Source: Actinomycetospora chiangmaiensis DSM 45062
GTDB lineage: Bacteria > Actinomycetota > Actinomycetes > Mycobacteriales > Pseudonocardiaceae
Assembly (NCBI RefSeq): GCF_000379625.1
Contig: NZ_KB903218.1
Span: 496,001-560,000, forward strand
Direction: 5' to 3'
DNA length: 64,000 bases
Shown piece after piece: positions 1 to 8,033 of the stretch. A program made the position numbers and the translations under genes. Position 1 is the first letter of the stretch, and every line of letters starts with the position of its first letter. The notes under the pieces were generated by a model. That model was given only the letters and a program-made list of their open reading frames with translations. It made no database searches and was not told where the DNA came from.

Positions 1-109
1 CCGCAACGGCGATCGGCTCGTGACCGTGCTGCGCCACGCCGCGCAGCGCGCCCGGGGCGAGGTGGTCCCGCCCGCGCGGGTCGCCGGGCTCGGCCGGCGC
101 CCCTTCTAG
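1..109 (+). CDS. C-terminal end of an unidentified protein (partial)
   Basis: An open frame enters from the left edge and stops at TAG 107-109, giving 35 C-terminal residues that end in RVAGLGRRPF. The codons have the G/C-rich third positions of the neighbouring genes, so this is probably the true end of a gene that begins outside the window. The tail is Arg-rich and shows no recognisable motif. It converges on, and overlaps by 4 nt, the end of the oxidoreductase gene on the other strand. Too little is visible to name a family. Confidence 0.5.
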   Translation, partial: RNGDRLVTVLRHAAQRARGEVVPPARVAGLGRRPF

Positions 110-1074
110 CCCGCCACCAGGTCCGCGACCGCGTGGGCCGCGCCCCAGCTGGTCGTCACCCCGCCGCTCGCGTGGCCGTAGGCGTGCACCACGAGCCCCT
201 CGTCGCGCGGCTCGGCCTCCACCCGCATCGTCGGGCGGCTCGGCAGCAGGCCGGTGTCGACGCGCTGGACCCGGGCGTCGACCAGCGCCGGCTCGATCTC
301 CCGGCAGCGGCGCAGCACGTCCACGGTGAGCTCGCGGTCGGGCCGGTCGTCGTCGCGCCCGGTGATCCGGACACCCCCGAGGTGGACCCGGTCACGGTGC
401 GGGAGGATCGAGACCCACCGGCGCGGGTCCCGGGTGTCGACGACCACCTGCTCGAGCCCCGGGTTGTCGGTGACCACGTACTGCGAGAAGACGGGGCGCA
501 CCGTCGGGTCGGGGGTCAGGTCGCGCGCCCCGAGCCCGGAGGCGTTCACGACGACGGGTGCAGCCGCGAGCGCCTCGCCCAGGGTCGCCACCCGTCGTCG
601 CCGCACCCGGCCCCCGGCGTCGGTGAGACGCCGCATCAGCCAGGGGACGTACCGCGTCATGTCGACCACCGGGACCCGGTAGCGCACTCCCGCGGCGATG
701 CCCGCCGGCAGCTCCTCCGGCCGGGCGTCACGAAGGTCGGGGGAGAGGCGGGTGAGCGGGGGCAGGCGCCCGTCGAGTCCGTCCGCCGTCAGGGTCAGGC
801 CCTCGGCGAGGGCCACGCCCGTGCCCGGGACCCGGCTGAGCCCGCAGAACTCCTGCAGCGATCGGGCGGACCACTCCAGCGACGTCTCGAGCGGGGCCTG
901 CGGGACCGGGGTCCACACGGCGCCCGCGCGGTACGAGGGAGTGTCCGACGGGTCGTCGGCGGTCCAGACCTCGGTGCGTCGTCCGGTGGCCGACAGCACG
1001 ACGGCCGACGTCAGACCGAGCACGCCGGCGCCGATCACGACGACCTCCGGCGGGGTCGGCGGGCTGGTCGGCAC
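106..1074 (-). CDS. FAD-dependent oxidoreductase, D-amino-acid oxidase (DAO) type
   Basis: A 322-residue flavoprotein of the DAO family, whose members oxidise amine or amino-acid substrates with FAD. The Rossmann FAD motif VVVIGAGVLGL lies about 10 residues from the chosen start. The C-terminal part has the eukaryotic-DAO-like signature RPTMRVE followed by VVHAYGHASGGVTTSWG, typical of the FAD/substrate-binding end of D-amino-acid or D-aspartate oxidases. The GTG at 1074 is preferred to more upstream starts because those would run into csbD and add an Arg-rich, unconserved leader. A TACGGT box ends 6 nt before this GTG, which suggests a leaderless mRNA. D-amino-acid oxidase is the most likely activity; a sarcosine or glycine oxidase-like role is possible. 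Confidence 0.82.
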   Translation of the reverse strand: MPTSPPTPPEVVVIGAGVLGLTSAVVLSATGRRTEVWTADDPSDTPSYRAGAVWTPVPQAPLETSLEWSARSLQEFCGLSRVPGTGVALAEGLTLTADGLDGRLPPLTRLSPDLRDARPEELPAGIAAGVRYRVPVVDMTRYVPWLMRRLTDAGGRVRRRRVATLGEALAAAPVVVNASGLGARDLTPDPTVRPVFSQYVVTDNPGLEQVVVDTRDPRRWVSILPHRDRVHLGGVRITGRDDDRPDRELTVDVLRRCREIEPALVDARVQRVDTGLLPSRPTMRVEAEPRDEGLVVHAYGHASGGVTTSWGAAHAVADLVAG

Positions 1075-1086
1075 GAACGGACCGTA
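1075..1086 (-). promoter_or_regulatory. Probable leaderless promoter (-10) of the DAO gene
   Basis: On the minus strand TACGGT (1081-1086) is followed by six bases and then GTG (1074). This is the actinobacterial TANNNT -10 spacing expected when transcription starts at the first base of the start codon. There is no purine-rich Shine-Dalgarno site. Inference from spacing only. Confidence 0.5.
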
Positions 1087-1228
1087 GCGACGGACGAGGT
1101 CCGCACGCGCGCCGATCACTCGAACGGACCTGCGGAGACACGCCAGAAGTCGCAGGACGAACGGCCTGTGCCCGGAAACGACGACGGCGCCCGGGCCAGG
1201 GGCCGCGGGCGCCGTCGAGTCGCTCTGA

Positions 1229-1402
1229 TCAGGACTTGAAGGCGTCCTTGATCTTCTCACCGGCCTGCTTGATGCTGCTCTTGGTCTGGTCGGCCTTGCC
1301 CTCGGCCTCGAGGGACTCGTTGCCGACCGCGCTCCCGGCGGACTCCTTGACCTTGCCCTTGAGCTCCTCGCCCTTGTTCTCGGCCTTGTCGGCGCCGCTC
1401 AT
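1229..1402 (-). CDS. CsbD family general stress protein
   Basis: A 57-residue, highly charged Lys/Glu-rich protein starting MSGADKAENKGEELKGKVKE, with the repeating amphipathic GKVKE / GKADQTKSS pattern of CsbD-like proteins. In Bacillus subtilis csbD is a sigma-B-dependent general stress gene; the biochemical role of the family is unknown. Its length matches the family (about 55-70 residues). The ATG at 1402 follows the Shine-Dalgarno GGAAGGGGA. A GTTC-N15-GGGTAC element about 60-75 nt upstream resembles SigB/SigF promoters and fits stress control. Confidence 0.88.
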   Translation of the reverse strand: MSGADKAENKGEELKGKVKESAGSAVGNESLEAEGKADQTKSSIKQAGEKIKDAFKS

Positions 1403-1455
1403 GGCGTCCCCTTCCGTGATGGGCGTCGGATCGTGCGATCCGCTCGGCCACTGAC

Positions 1456-1480
1456 GTACCCGATCGGGATCAGCGGGAAC
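1456..1480 (-). promoter_or_regulatory. SigB/SigF-like promoter upstream of csbD
   Basis: Reading the minus strand, GTTC (1477-1480) is separated by 15 bases from GGGTAC (1456-1461). This resembles the GTTT-N15-17-GGGTA consensus of actinobacterial general-stress sigma factors (SigF/SigB). Transcription would begin about 45 nt before the csbD ATG. The -10 overlaps a CCCGATCGGG palindrome (1459-1468). The remainder of the 1403-1539 gap shows nothing else clear. Confidence 0.5.
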
Positions 1481-1539
1481 CGCCCCCTCCGTCCGGGCAG
1501 GTCCCGAGGAGTGGGCGGACGACCGGGACCCCGCCCGGC

Positions 1540-1806
1540 TCACCGCTCCGTGAAGTCCGTGAGCCCCTCGGGCTCGCGGTCGGTGACGTCGACCCCCGTG
1601 ACGTCCGCGCGGGGTGGGCCCTGGTGCGCCCACCCGACCAGGGCGTCCACCGCCTCGTCGTCACCCTCGGCCACCATCTCGACGGTCCCGTCCGACCGGT
1701 TGCGCACCCACCCGGCCACCCCGAGCCGTCGGGCCTCCTGCTCCGCGCTCGCGCGGAAGAACACACCCTGCACGGTGCCGTGGACGACGAGGTGACGCGC
1801 GCTCAT
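1540..1806 (-). CDS. acyP: Acylphosphatase
   Basis: An 88-residue protein that fits acylphosphatase (EC 3.6.1.7), a small cytosolic enzyme that hydrolyses carboxyl-phosphate bonds. The diagnostic loop [15 protein letters not shown] contains the phosphate-binding Arg18, and [12 protein letters not shown] contains the catalytic Asn36. Length and end-to-end motif order are those of the family. The start is ATG 1806 followed by SARHLVVHG. It is divergent from the alkB-like gene; the two starts are 75 nt apart and the LexA box lies between them, so it may also respond to DNA damage, although the box is placed closer to the other gene. Confidence 0.93.
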   Translation of the reverse strand: MSARHLVVHGTVQGVFFRASAEQEARRLGVAGWVRNRSDGTVEMVAEGDDEAVDALVGWAHQGPPRADVTGVDVTDREPEGLTDFTER

Positions 1807-1856
1807 GGCGTGCTTCGTACCCTGGACCCGGCGCCGCGATGCGACTTGCCCCGTCG

Positions 1857-1872
1857 TCGAACATGTGTTCGA
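1857..1872 (+). promoter_or_regulatory. Perfect LexA (SOS) box upstream of alkB-like gene
   Basis: TCGAAC-ATGT-GTTCGA is a perfect palindrome matching the mycobacterial/actinobacterial LexA consensus TCGAAC-N4-GTTCGA. It ends 9 nt before the ATG at 1882. A possible -10 (TCGAAT, 1869-1874) overlaps the right arm, with TTGCCC (1846-1851) 17 bases upstream, so bound LexA would cover the promoter. Confidence 0.88.
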
Positions 1873-1881
1873 ATCTAGCTC

Positions 1882-2574
1882 ATGACCGCGGTGTTCACGC
1901 CCTCCCTCTTCGACGGTGCCGACCTCGTGCCCGGGCGCCCCGGCGACGTCTCGTGGTCGGGTGCCCACCGGACGCAGCTCGACGAGCGGTCCTGGGTCGA
2001 CGTGGTGCCGGGCTGGCTGCCGGGCGCCGAGTCGTGGTTCTCGCATCTGTCGCACGAGGTCCCGTGGCAGCAGCGGCGGCGCCGGATGTTCGAGCAGGAG
2101 ATCGTGGAGCCGCGGCTGACCTCCGGCTGGGCGCTGGCCGACGCCCCCGCGCCGTCGGACGAGCTGGCCGCGCACCTGGTGGAGCGCTACGACGTGGCCT
2201 TCGACCGGGTGTCGGCGAACTTCTACCGCGACGGCACCGACTCCGTGGCCTGGCACGGGGACCGCGTCCGGTTCACGCACCCCTCCCCGGTGGTCGCGAT
2301 CGTCTCGCTCGGGGCGCCACGGCGCTTCGGACTGCGCCCGGTCGGGCCGGCGGGGGCGAGCGGGCGGCGCGGCGGCGGGACCCGCTGGCTGACGGTCTGC
2401 GGGGGCGACCTGCTGGTGATGGGCGGGCGGTGCCAGCACGAGTGGCAGCACACCGTGCCCAAGGAGCCCGGCGCGGGTCCGCGCATCAGTGTGACGTTCC
2501 GCCACTCCGACCCGGGGCCGGTGGCCGCACGGTCCGAGCGGGCGCGGGAGATCCCCGCCTGGGCGCTGCGCTGA
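1882..2574 (+). CDS. alkB: AlkB-like 2-oxoglutarate/Fe(II) DNA-repair dioxygenase
   Basis: A 230-residue protein of the AlkB family, which removes alkyl groups from damaged bases by oxidative demethylation. The iron ligands are visible as H125-x-D127 in WHGD and a distal His (H190 in WQHTV); R201 and R207 in RISVTFR match the 2-oxoglutarate-binding RxxxxxR. The N-terminal WLPGAESWF and [13 protein letters not shown] segments are typical of bacterial AlkB homologues. The perfect LexA box immediately upstream indicates SOS control, consistent with a repair role. The start is ATG 1882. Substrate preference (DNA or RNA lesions) cannot be read from sequence. Confidence 0.9.
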   Translation: MTAVFTPSLFDGADLVPGRPGDVSWSGAHRTQLDERSWVDVVPGWLPGAESWFSHLSHEVPWQQRRRRMFEQEIVEPRLTSGWALADAPAPSDELAAHLVERYDVAFDRVSANFYRDGTDSVAWHGDRVRFTHPSPVVAIVSLGAPRRFGLRPVGPAGASGRRGGGTRWLTVCGGDLLVMGGRCQHEWQHTVPKEPGAGPRISVTFRHSDPGPVAARSERAREIPAWALR

Positions 2575-2591
2575 GCCCGGCCGGGAGAGGG

Positions 2592-3059
2592 TCAGACGGG
2601 CAGGTCCGACTCGTCGCCCTCCTCGCGCGCGCCGACGATGCGGCGCTCGGCCTCGGTGATCCGCAGGTCGTTGATGCTCGCCTCCCGGCGGCGCATCAGG
2701 CCGTTGTCGGCGAACTCCCAGTTCTCGTTGCCGTAGCAGCGCCACCACTGGCCGTCCGCGTCGCGACACTCGTACTGGAAGCGCACCGCGATCCGGTTGT
2801 CCGCGAACGCCCACAGCGACTTGCGCAGCGCGTAGTCGAGCTCGCGCTCCCACTTGCGGGTCAGGAACGCCACGACCTCCTCGCGCCCCCGGACCCACTC
2901 GCTGCGGTTCCGCCAGACCGTGTCGGCGGTGTAGGCGAGCGAGACCTTCTCGGGGTCGCGGGTGTTCCAGGCGTTCTCGGCGGCCCGGACCTTCTTCGCG
3001 GCGCTCTCGGCGTCGAAGGGCGGGAACGGGGGCCGGGGCTCCTCGGTGGGGGTGCTCAT
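2592..3059 (-). CDS. DUF1348 / NTF2-like (SnoaL-fold) protein
   Basis: A 155-residue soluble protein with the DUF1348 pattern: [37 protein letters not shown], and later [20 protein letters not shown]. The family adopts the NTF2/SnoaL cone fold; its function is unknown. The ATG at 3059 was chosen over the in-frame GTG 9 nt upstream because GAGGTGAT sits at a suitable distance before it. It is convergent with the alkB-like gene, with an 17-nt gap, and divergent from ruvC. Confidence 0.85.
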   Translation of the reverse strand: MSTPTEEPRPPFPPFDAESAAKKVRAAENAWNTRDPEKVSLAYTADTVWRNRSEWVRGREEVVAFLTRKWERELDYALRKSLWAFADNRIAVRFQYECRDADGQWWRCYGNENWEFADNGLMRRREASINDLRITEAERRIVGAREEGDESDLPV

Positions 3060-3113
3060 GACGATCACCTCACCACGCCGGGCGCGTCGTGGGGGTGCGA
3101 GGGCGCCGCTGGG

Positions 3114-3119
3114 TAGCGT
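3114..3119 (+). promoter_or_regulatory. Probable -10 box for ruvC
   Basis: TAGCGT lies 44 nt upstream of the ruvC ATG in the 104-nt divergent gap. No convincing -35 and no LexA box is present here, in contrast to ruvA. Confidence 0.4.
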
Positions 3120-3163
3120 GACCCGGACATCCCGGCCGGACCGGGCCGAGCGACGGGGGACGC

Positions 3164-3736
3164 ATGCGGGTGCTGGGCGTCGACCCCGGGCTGACGCGAT
3201 GCGGTTTCGGCGTCGTCGAGGGCGTGCGCGGCCGCGAGGTCCGGGCCGTCGCCGTGGACGTCGTCCGCACCCCGCCCGACGACGACGTCGCGGCCCGGCT
3301 GGGTGCCATCGCCGACGCGGTCGAGGGGTGGATCGCCCGGCACCGCCCCGATGTCGTCGCGGTGGAGCGGGTGTTCAGCCAGCACAACGTGCGGTCCGTC
3401 ATCGGCACCGCACAGGCCGGCGGTGTGGTCGCCCTCGTCGCCGGACGGGCCGGGCTGCCGGTCGCCTTCCACACGCCCTCCGAGGTGAAGGCGGCGGTCA
3501 CCGGTTCCGGACGGGCGGACAAGGCGCAGGTCACGGCCATGGTCACGCGCGTGCTCGCCCTGGACGCCCCGCCGCGGCCCGCCGACGCCGCCGACGCCCT
3601 CGCGCTCGCCGTCTGCCACTGCTGGCGCGCCCCGATGGCCGCCCGGCTGGCCGAGGCGGAGGCGCGGGCGGCCGAGCTCTCCCGCGTGCACGCCGCGAAG
3701 CTCGCGGCCGCGACCCGGCGGCGCGGCGCCCGCTGA
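3164..3736 (+). CDS. ruvC: Holliday junction endonuclease RuvC
   Basis: A 190-residue resolvase that cuts four-way DNA junctions after RuvAB branch migration. The four acidic metal-binding residues are visible: D7 ([14 protein letters not shown]), E68 ([11 protein letters not shown]), and D141 plus D144 ([14 protein letters not shown]). Length is normal for RuvC with a short basic C-terminal tail. The ATG at 3164 is preceded by GGGGGA. It is the first gene of ruvCAB, but a 120-nt gap with its own LexA-controlled promoter separates it from ruvA. Confidence 0.98.
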   Translation: MRVLGVDPGLTRCGFGVVEGVRGREVRAVAVDVVRTPPDDDVAARLGAIADAVEGWIARHRPDVVAVERVFSQHNVRSVIGTAQAGGVVALVAGRAGLPVAFHTPSEVKAAVTGSGRADKAQVTAMVTRVLALDAPPRPADAADALALAVCHCWRAPMAARLAEAEARAAELSRVHAAKLAAATRRRGAR

Positions 3737-3799
3737 CGGCTCACCCGCCCGTGCGTGGCCCCGGCGGCGGGTCGGGGCGGCGGTGTCGGACCCTCGCGG

Positions 3800-3827
3800 T
3801 AGCGTCCCGCGTCGAACAGGTGTTCGT
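3800..3827 (+). promoter_or_regulatory. LexA-regulated promoter of ruvAB
   Basis: A TAGCGT -10 box (3800-3805) is followed by TCGAAC-AGGT-GTTCGT (3812-3827), one base from a perfect actinobacterial LexA box. The box covers the expected transcription start, so LexA binding would block initiation of ruvA-ruvB. It lies 29 nt before the ruvA ATG. Confidence 0.85.
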
Positions 3828-3856
3828 GGGGCGGGCGGGTCGGGGAGAGGTGGACG

Positions 3857-4477
3857 ATGATCTCGTCGTTGCGCGGTGAGGTCCTCTCGGTGGGGCTGGA
3901 CCACGCCGTGGTCGAGGTCGGCGGGGTCGGGATGGCTGTCCAGGCCACACCCAACACGCTCGCCGGGCTGCGTCGCGGACAGGCGGCCCGGCTCGAGACC
4001 GCGCTCGTGGTGCGGGAGGACTCCCTCACGCTGTTCGGCTTCGCCGACGCCGCCGAGCGCGAGCTGTTCGGCCTGCTGCAGACCGTCACCGGGGTCGGTC
4101 CGCGCCTCGCGCTCGCCACCCTCGCGGTGCTCGATCCTGCCGCGCTCTCGCGGGCCCTGGCCGACGGCAACCTGACCACGCTCATGAGCGTCCCCGGCAT
4201 CGGCCGCAAGGGCGCCGAGCGGCTCGTCGTGGAGCTGCGGGACAAGGTCGCGCCGCCGGACCCGGTGGCCGACCTGCCGGCCGACGACGGGGCGACGGGC
4301 TCGGTGGTCGCCTCGGGCACGATGCGCGAGCAGGTGGTCGAGGCCCTCGTCGGGCTCGGCTTCGCGGCGAAGCCGGCGGAGAAGGCGGTCGACGAGACCG
4401 TGGGCGCGCTCGGGGAGACCGCCGGGTCGTCGGCGGTCCTGCGCGCGGCCCTGCACCGGCTGGGGCCGAACCGATGA
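3857..4477 (+). CDS. ruvA: Holliday junction branch migration protein RuvA
   Basis: A 206-residue protein forming the tetramer that holds the Holliday junction for RuvB. Visible are the N-terminal OB-fold ([20 protein letters not shown]), two helix-hairpin-helix motifs ([13 protein letters not shown] and [16 protein letters not shown]), an acidic linker (about residues 135-150) and the C-terminal UBA-like domain that contacts RuvB ([17 protein letters not shown]). It is 28 nt from ruvB and belongs to the same LexA-controlled unit. Confidence 0.98.
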   Translation: MISSLRGEVLSVGLDHAVVEVGGVGMAVQATPNTLAGLRRGQAARLETALVVREDSLTLFGFADAAERELFGLLQTVTGVGPRLALATLAVLDPAALSRALADGNLTTLMSVPGIGRKGAERLVVELRDKVAPPDPVADLPADDGATGSVVASGTMREQVVEALVGLGFAAKPAEKAVDETVGALGETAGSSAVLRAALHRLGPNR

Positions 4478-4505
4478 GCGGCCAGCGGTGTCACGGGAGG
4501 ACGGC

Positions 4506-5579
4506 GTGAGCGGGGACGAGCTGTCCGCCGACCTGGAACGGGCGCTCGCGGCCACCCGGGAGGTCGGGGAGTCCGACCTGGAGAACCGCCTCCGGCCCGC
4601 CCGGCTCACCGAGTTCATCGGGCAGCCGCGCGTCCGTGAGCAGCTCGACCTCGTGCTGCAGGGCGCGATGCGCCGTGGCCGCCCGCCGGACCACGTGCTG
4701 CTGTCGGGCCCGCCCGGGCTGGGCAAGACCAGCCTCGCGATGATCATCGGTACCGAGCTGGGCAGCGGGGTGCGCATCACCAGCGGACCGGCGCTCGAGC
4801 GGGCCGGTGACCTCGCGGCCATGCTCTCCAACCTGGTCGAGGGCGACGTCCTGTTCATCGACGAGATCCACCGGATGGCACGTCCGGCCGAGGAGATGCT
4901 CTACCTCGCGATGGAGGACTTCCGGGTCGACATCGTCGTCGGGAAGGGCCCCGGGGCCACCTCCATCCCGCTCGACGTCGCGCCGTTCACCCTCGTGGGC
5001 GCCACGACACGGGCCGGGTCACTCACCGGCCCGCTGCGCGACCGCTTCGGCTTCACGGGCCACATGGAGTTCTACGAGCCGTCCGACCTGGAGCTCGTGG
5101 TCGCCCGCAGCGCCCAGATCCTCGAGGTCGACCTGCAGCCCGACGGTGGGCGGGAGATCGCCCGCCGCTCGCGCGGCACGCCCCGCATCGCCAACCGGCT
5201 GCTCCGCCGGGTGCGCGACTACGCCGAGGTCCGCGCCGACGGGCGCGTGACCCGCGACATCGCCCGGGCCGCGCTCGCGGTCTACGACGTCGACGAACTG
5301 GGCCTCGACCGGCTCGACCGCGCCGTGCTCGGGGCGCTCGTCCGGTCCTTCGGCGGCGGCCCGGTCGGGGTGTCCACGCTCGCCGTCGCGGTGGGGGAGG
5401 AGCCCGGCACGGTGGAGGAGGTCTGCGAGCCCTATCTGGTGCGCGCGGGCATGCTCGCGCGCACCCCACGGGGGCGCGTCGCCACCCCGGCGGCCTGGCG
5501 ACACCTGGGCGAGACGCCCCCCGAACCGGACGCTCAGGACGAACCGGATGACCACGGCCCGCCCACGCTCTTCGGTTGA
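4506..5579 (+). CDS. ruvB: Holliday junction branch migration ATPase RuvB
   Basis: A 357-residue AAA+ motor that drives branch migration. Walker A is [11 protein letters not shown], Walker B is LFIDEIH, sensor 1 is VGATTRAG, and the arginine finger region is GPLRDRFG. The C-terminal winged helix contains [13 protein letters not shown]. The GTG at 4506 is preferred because GGGAGG lies 6 nt before it; an in-frame GTG at 4488 has no Shine-Dalgarno site. It follows ruvA and would be co-expressed in the SOS response. Confidence 0.98.
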   Translation: MSGDELSADLERALAATREVGESDLENRLRPARLTEFIGQPRVREQLDLVLQGAMRRGRPPDHVLLSGPPGLGKTSLAMIIGTELGSGVRITSGPALERAGDLAAMLSNLVEGDVLFIDEIHRMARPAEEMLYLAMEDFRVDIVVGKGPGATSIPLDVAPFTLVGATTRAGSLTGPLRDRFGFTGHMEFYEPSDLELVVARSAQILEVDLQPDGGREIARRSRGTPRIANRLLRRVRDYAEVRADGRVTRDIARAALAVYDVDELGLDRLDRAVLGALVRSFGGGPVGVSTLAVAVGEEPGTVEEVCEPYLVRAGMLARTPRGRVATPAAWRHLGETPPEPDAQDEPDDHGPPTLFG

Positions 5580-5639
5580 GCTGGCAGACTCGGAGGCGGA
5601 CCCACCGTCAATCCGACCGAGTACCCGCATTGGAGAGAG

Positions 5640-6053
5640 ATGGACCTCCTCTTCCCCCTGCTGATCGTCTTCATGATCGGCATGATCTTCTTCTCGAACC
5701 GTCAGCGGAAGAAGCAGCAGCAGCAGCAGGAGAGCCTGCAGAACGCGATCGCCGTCGGTGACGTCGTGCTCATGACCTCCGGCATCAGCGGCACCGTCGT
5801 CGACGTCGACGACGAGCGCACCATCGACCTCGAGATCGCGCCCGACGTCATCACCACGTGGCTGCGCGCCGCGGTCCGCGAGAAGCTGTCGACCGACGCC
5901 GAGGGGGTCACCCCGGTCGAGGACGCCGAGGACGCGACCGCGGTCGAGTCGTCGCCGACGGTGGCAGCCCCGGCCGTGGCCACCGAGCCGCAGGACGCCC
6001 GCCCCAACGGCACCGGCGTGTCCGCCGGCACCCAGGAGTCCCGCAACAACTGA
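5640..6053 (+). CDS. yajC: Preprotein translocase accessory subunit YajC
   Basis: A 137-residue single-span inner-membrane protein of the SecDF-YajC complex. One membrane segment (LLFPLLIVFMIGMIFF, residues 3-18) is followed by the basic, Gln-rich NRQRKKQQQQQ, then the conserved soluble core (GDVVLMTSGISGTVVDVDDE). The tail after residue 90 is acidic and Ala-rich and is typical of actinobacterial YajC. A GGAGAGAG site sits directly before ATG 5640. secD and secF follow, as in most actinobacteria. Confidence 0.93.
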   Translation: MDLLFPLLIVFMIGMIFFSNRQRKKQQQQQESLQNAIAVGDVVLMTSGISGTVVDVDDERTIDLEIAPDVITTWLRAAVREKLSTDAEGVTPVEDAEDATAVESSPTVAAPAVATEPQDARPNGTGVSAGTQESRNN

Positions 6054-6260
6054 CACCGTCCGTAGCGGACGCCGACCGGGCGTCCGTCGCGGGCCGGGTG
6101 CGGTCGTGGTCGGAGGGTGGTCCTACCCTGCGGTGAGGCCTCTCGGGGGCCGCCGCGGCCGAGCGCCGCGGCACCCCGCGCGGCGGGCGGGGCGTCGGAC
6201 GCCGGGCCCGCCGCCGGCCGACCCGAGGACACGATCCCGCCTGACCCAGGAGTTCGCAGC

Positions 6261-8033
6261 GTGGCCCCTCCCACCGTCCGGTTCCGGCCCGGGCGCTACC
6301 TGGCCGTCTTCGTGGCCATCGTGGCGGTCCTGTACGGCCTGGTCTTCCTCACCGGAGACGGTCGGCCCACCCCCAAGCTCGGTATCGACCTGCAGGGCGG
6401 CACGCAGGTCACGCTCACCGCGCGCACCGAGACCGGAGCCGCGCCGACGCCCGACCAGCTGAACCTCGCGCGCCAGATCATCGAGCAGCGCGTGAACGGC
6501 CTGGGTGTCTCCGGCGCGGAGGTCGTCCAGAACGGCAACAACCTCGTCATCACGGTCCCGGGCACCTCGGGCGACCAGGCCCGCAGCCTCGGCCAGACCG
6601 CGCGGCTGTACTTCCGCCCGGTGGTCAACGGGCCGGTCGCGGCCACCCCGGCCACCGCCCCGCAGGGCCAGTCCGGCCAGCAGGGCCAGACGGGGCAGCA
6701 GGGCCAGACCGGCCAGCAGGGCCAGCCCGGGAGCACCGGTGCGGCCACGCCCGGACAGGCGCCCGCCGGTCAGTCCGTGCAGCTGCCCGCCCAGCAGCCG
6801 ACCCCGCCGTCGCCGTCGCCCGGCGGCGGCACGTCGCAGGACCCACGGCTGGCCGCGGCGATCGCGCAGGCCAAGCAGACGCGGCAGAGCACCGACCCGG
6901 CCGTCCAGGCCCGGGCGCTCACCACGCTGAACTGCGCCGCGGACGACCCGCTGCGCGGCTACGACGACCCGACGCGCCCGCTCGTGGCGTGCGACCGCAA
7001 CGGCACCGCGAAGTACGTCCTCGGGCCGTCGATCCTCTCGGGCACCGAGGTGGCCGGCGCGAACGCCAGCCCCAACCCGCAGGGCGCGGGCTACGTCATC
7101 GACGTGACCTTCAAGTCCGAGGGCGCGGGCATCTGGGCGCAGTACACGGCCGCCAACATCGGTCAGGCCGTCGCGTTCGTGCTCGACTCCGAGGTCGTCT
7201 CCGCGCCGGTGATCCAGGCGGCACAGCCCGCCGGCAACTCGCAGGTGAGCGGCAACTTCAACCAGCAGTCCGCGACGGACCTCGCGAACGTGCTGCGCTA
7301 CGGCTCGCTGCCGCTCTCCTTCGACACCTCCGACGCCCAGACGATCTCGGCCACCCTCGGGCTCGCCTCGCTGGAGGCCGGCCTGATCGCCGGTGTGATC
7401 GGCCTGGCCCTGGTGTTCGTCTACTCCTTGTTCTACTACCGCGCGCTCGGCGTGCTGACGATCCTGTCGCTCGTCCTGTCGGGCCTGATCGTCTACGCGG
7501 TGCTGGTCCTGCTCGGGCGCAGCATCGGCTTCACGCTCGACCTCAGCGGGGTCGCCGGGTTCATCGTCGCCATCGGCATCACGGCGGACTCGTTCGTCAT
7601 CTTCTTCGAACGGATCAAGGACGAGATGCGGGAGGGGCGGAGCTTCCGCTCGGCCGTGCCGCGCGGGTGGGTCCGCGCCCGGCGCACGATCCTCTCGGGC
7701 GACGCGGTCAGTTTCCTCGCCGCCGTGGTGCTCTACGTGCTGGCCGTCGGACAGGTCCGCGGCTTCGCGTTCACCCTGGGCATGTCGACGATCCTCGACC
7801 TCATCGTCGTCTTCCTCGTCACGCACCCCCTGCTGGCGCTCGCCTCGAACTCGAAGCTGTTCGCCAGCCCGGCGTGGTCCGGCCTCGGCAAGGTGGCGAA
7901 CCAGTCCCGGTCCACCGGCCCGCGCCCCGGCGCGACGCCCCGGGTGGGGGCCCGGGCCGGGAGCTCCCGCAGTTCCAGCACCCGTAACCGCTCGACCACG
8001 CGCAGCGGCTCCGGCCGCGGAGGTGCCCGATGA
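6261..8033 (+). CDS. secD: Protein translocase subunit SecD
   Basis: A 590-residue membrane protein that, with SecF, uses the proton gradient to assist late steps of Sec export. An N-terminal span (YLAVFVAIVAVLYGLVF) is followed by the signature GIDLQGGTQVTL, the large periplasmic P1 domain, and five C-terminal spans with the RND-like motif AGFIVAIGITADSFVIFFER. The GTG at 6261 has AGGAG 8 nt upstream; frames opening further upstream are unconserved. Residues near 140-200 hold a low-complexity Gln/Gly/Pro insert with repeated GQQGQT units, absent from compact SecDs. The stop overlaps the secF start (ATGA). Confidence 0.97.
   Translation: MAPPTVRFRPGRYLAVFVAIVAVLYGLVFLTGDGRPTPKLGIDLQGGTQVTLTARTETGAAPTPDQLNLARQIIEQRVNGLGVSGAEVVQNGNNLVITVPGTSGDQARSLGQTARLYFRPVVNGPVAATPATAPQGQSGQQGQTGQQGQTGQQGQPGSTGAATPGQAPAGQSVQLPAQQPTPPSPSPGGGTSQDPRLAAAIAQAKQTRQSTDPAVQARALTTLNCAADDPLRGYDDPTRPLVACDRNGTAKYVLGPSILSGTEVAGANASPNPQGAGYVIDVTFKSEGAGIWAQYTAANIGQAVAFVLDSEVVSAPVIQAAQPAGNSQVSGNFNQQSATDLANVLRYGSLPLSFDTSDAQTISATLGLASLEAGLIAGVIGLALVFVYSLFYYRALGVLTILSLVLSGLIVYAVLVLLGRSIGFTLDLSGVAGFIVAIGITADSFVIFFERIKDEMREGRSFRSAVPRGWVRARRTILSGDAVSFLAAVVLYVLAVGQVRGFAFTLGMSTILDLIVVFLVTHPLLALASNSKLFASPAWSGLGKVANQSRSTGPRPGATPRVGARAGSSRSSSTRNRSTTRSGSGRGGAR

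Noticed and set aside
106-1260. Longer DAO protein starting at 1260
   Set aside because: It would overlap csbD and add an unconserved Arg-rich leader; GTG 1074 lies right before the FAD motif and after a -10 box.
4488-4505. Upstream GTG start for ruvB
   Set aside because: No Shine-Dalgarno site, while GTG 4506 has GGGAGG at a good distance.
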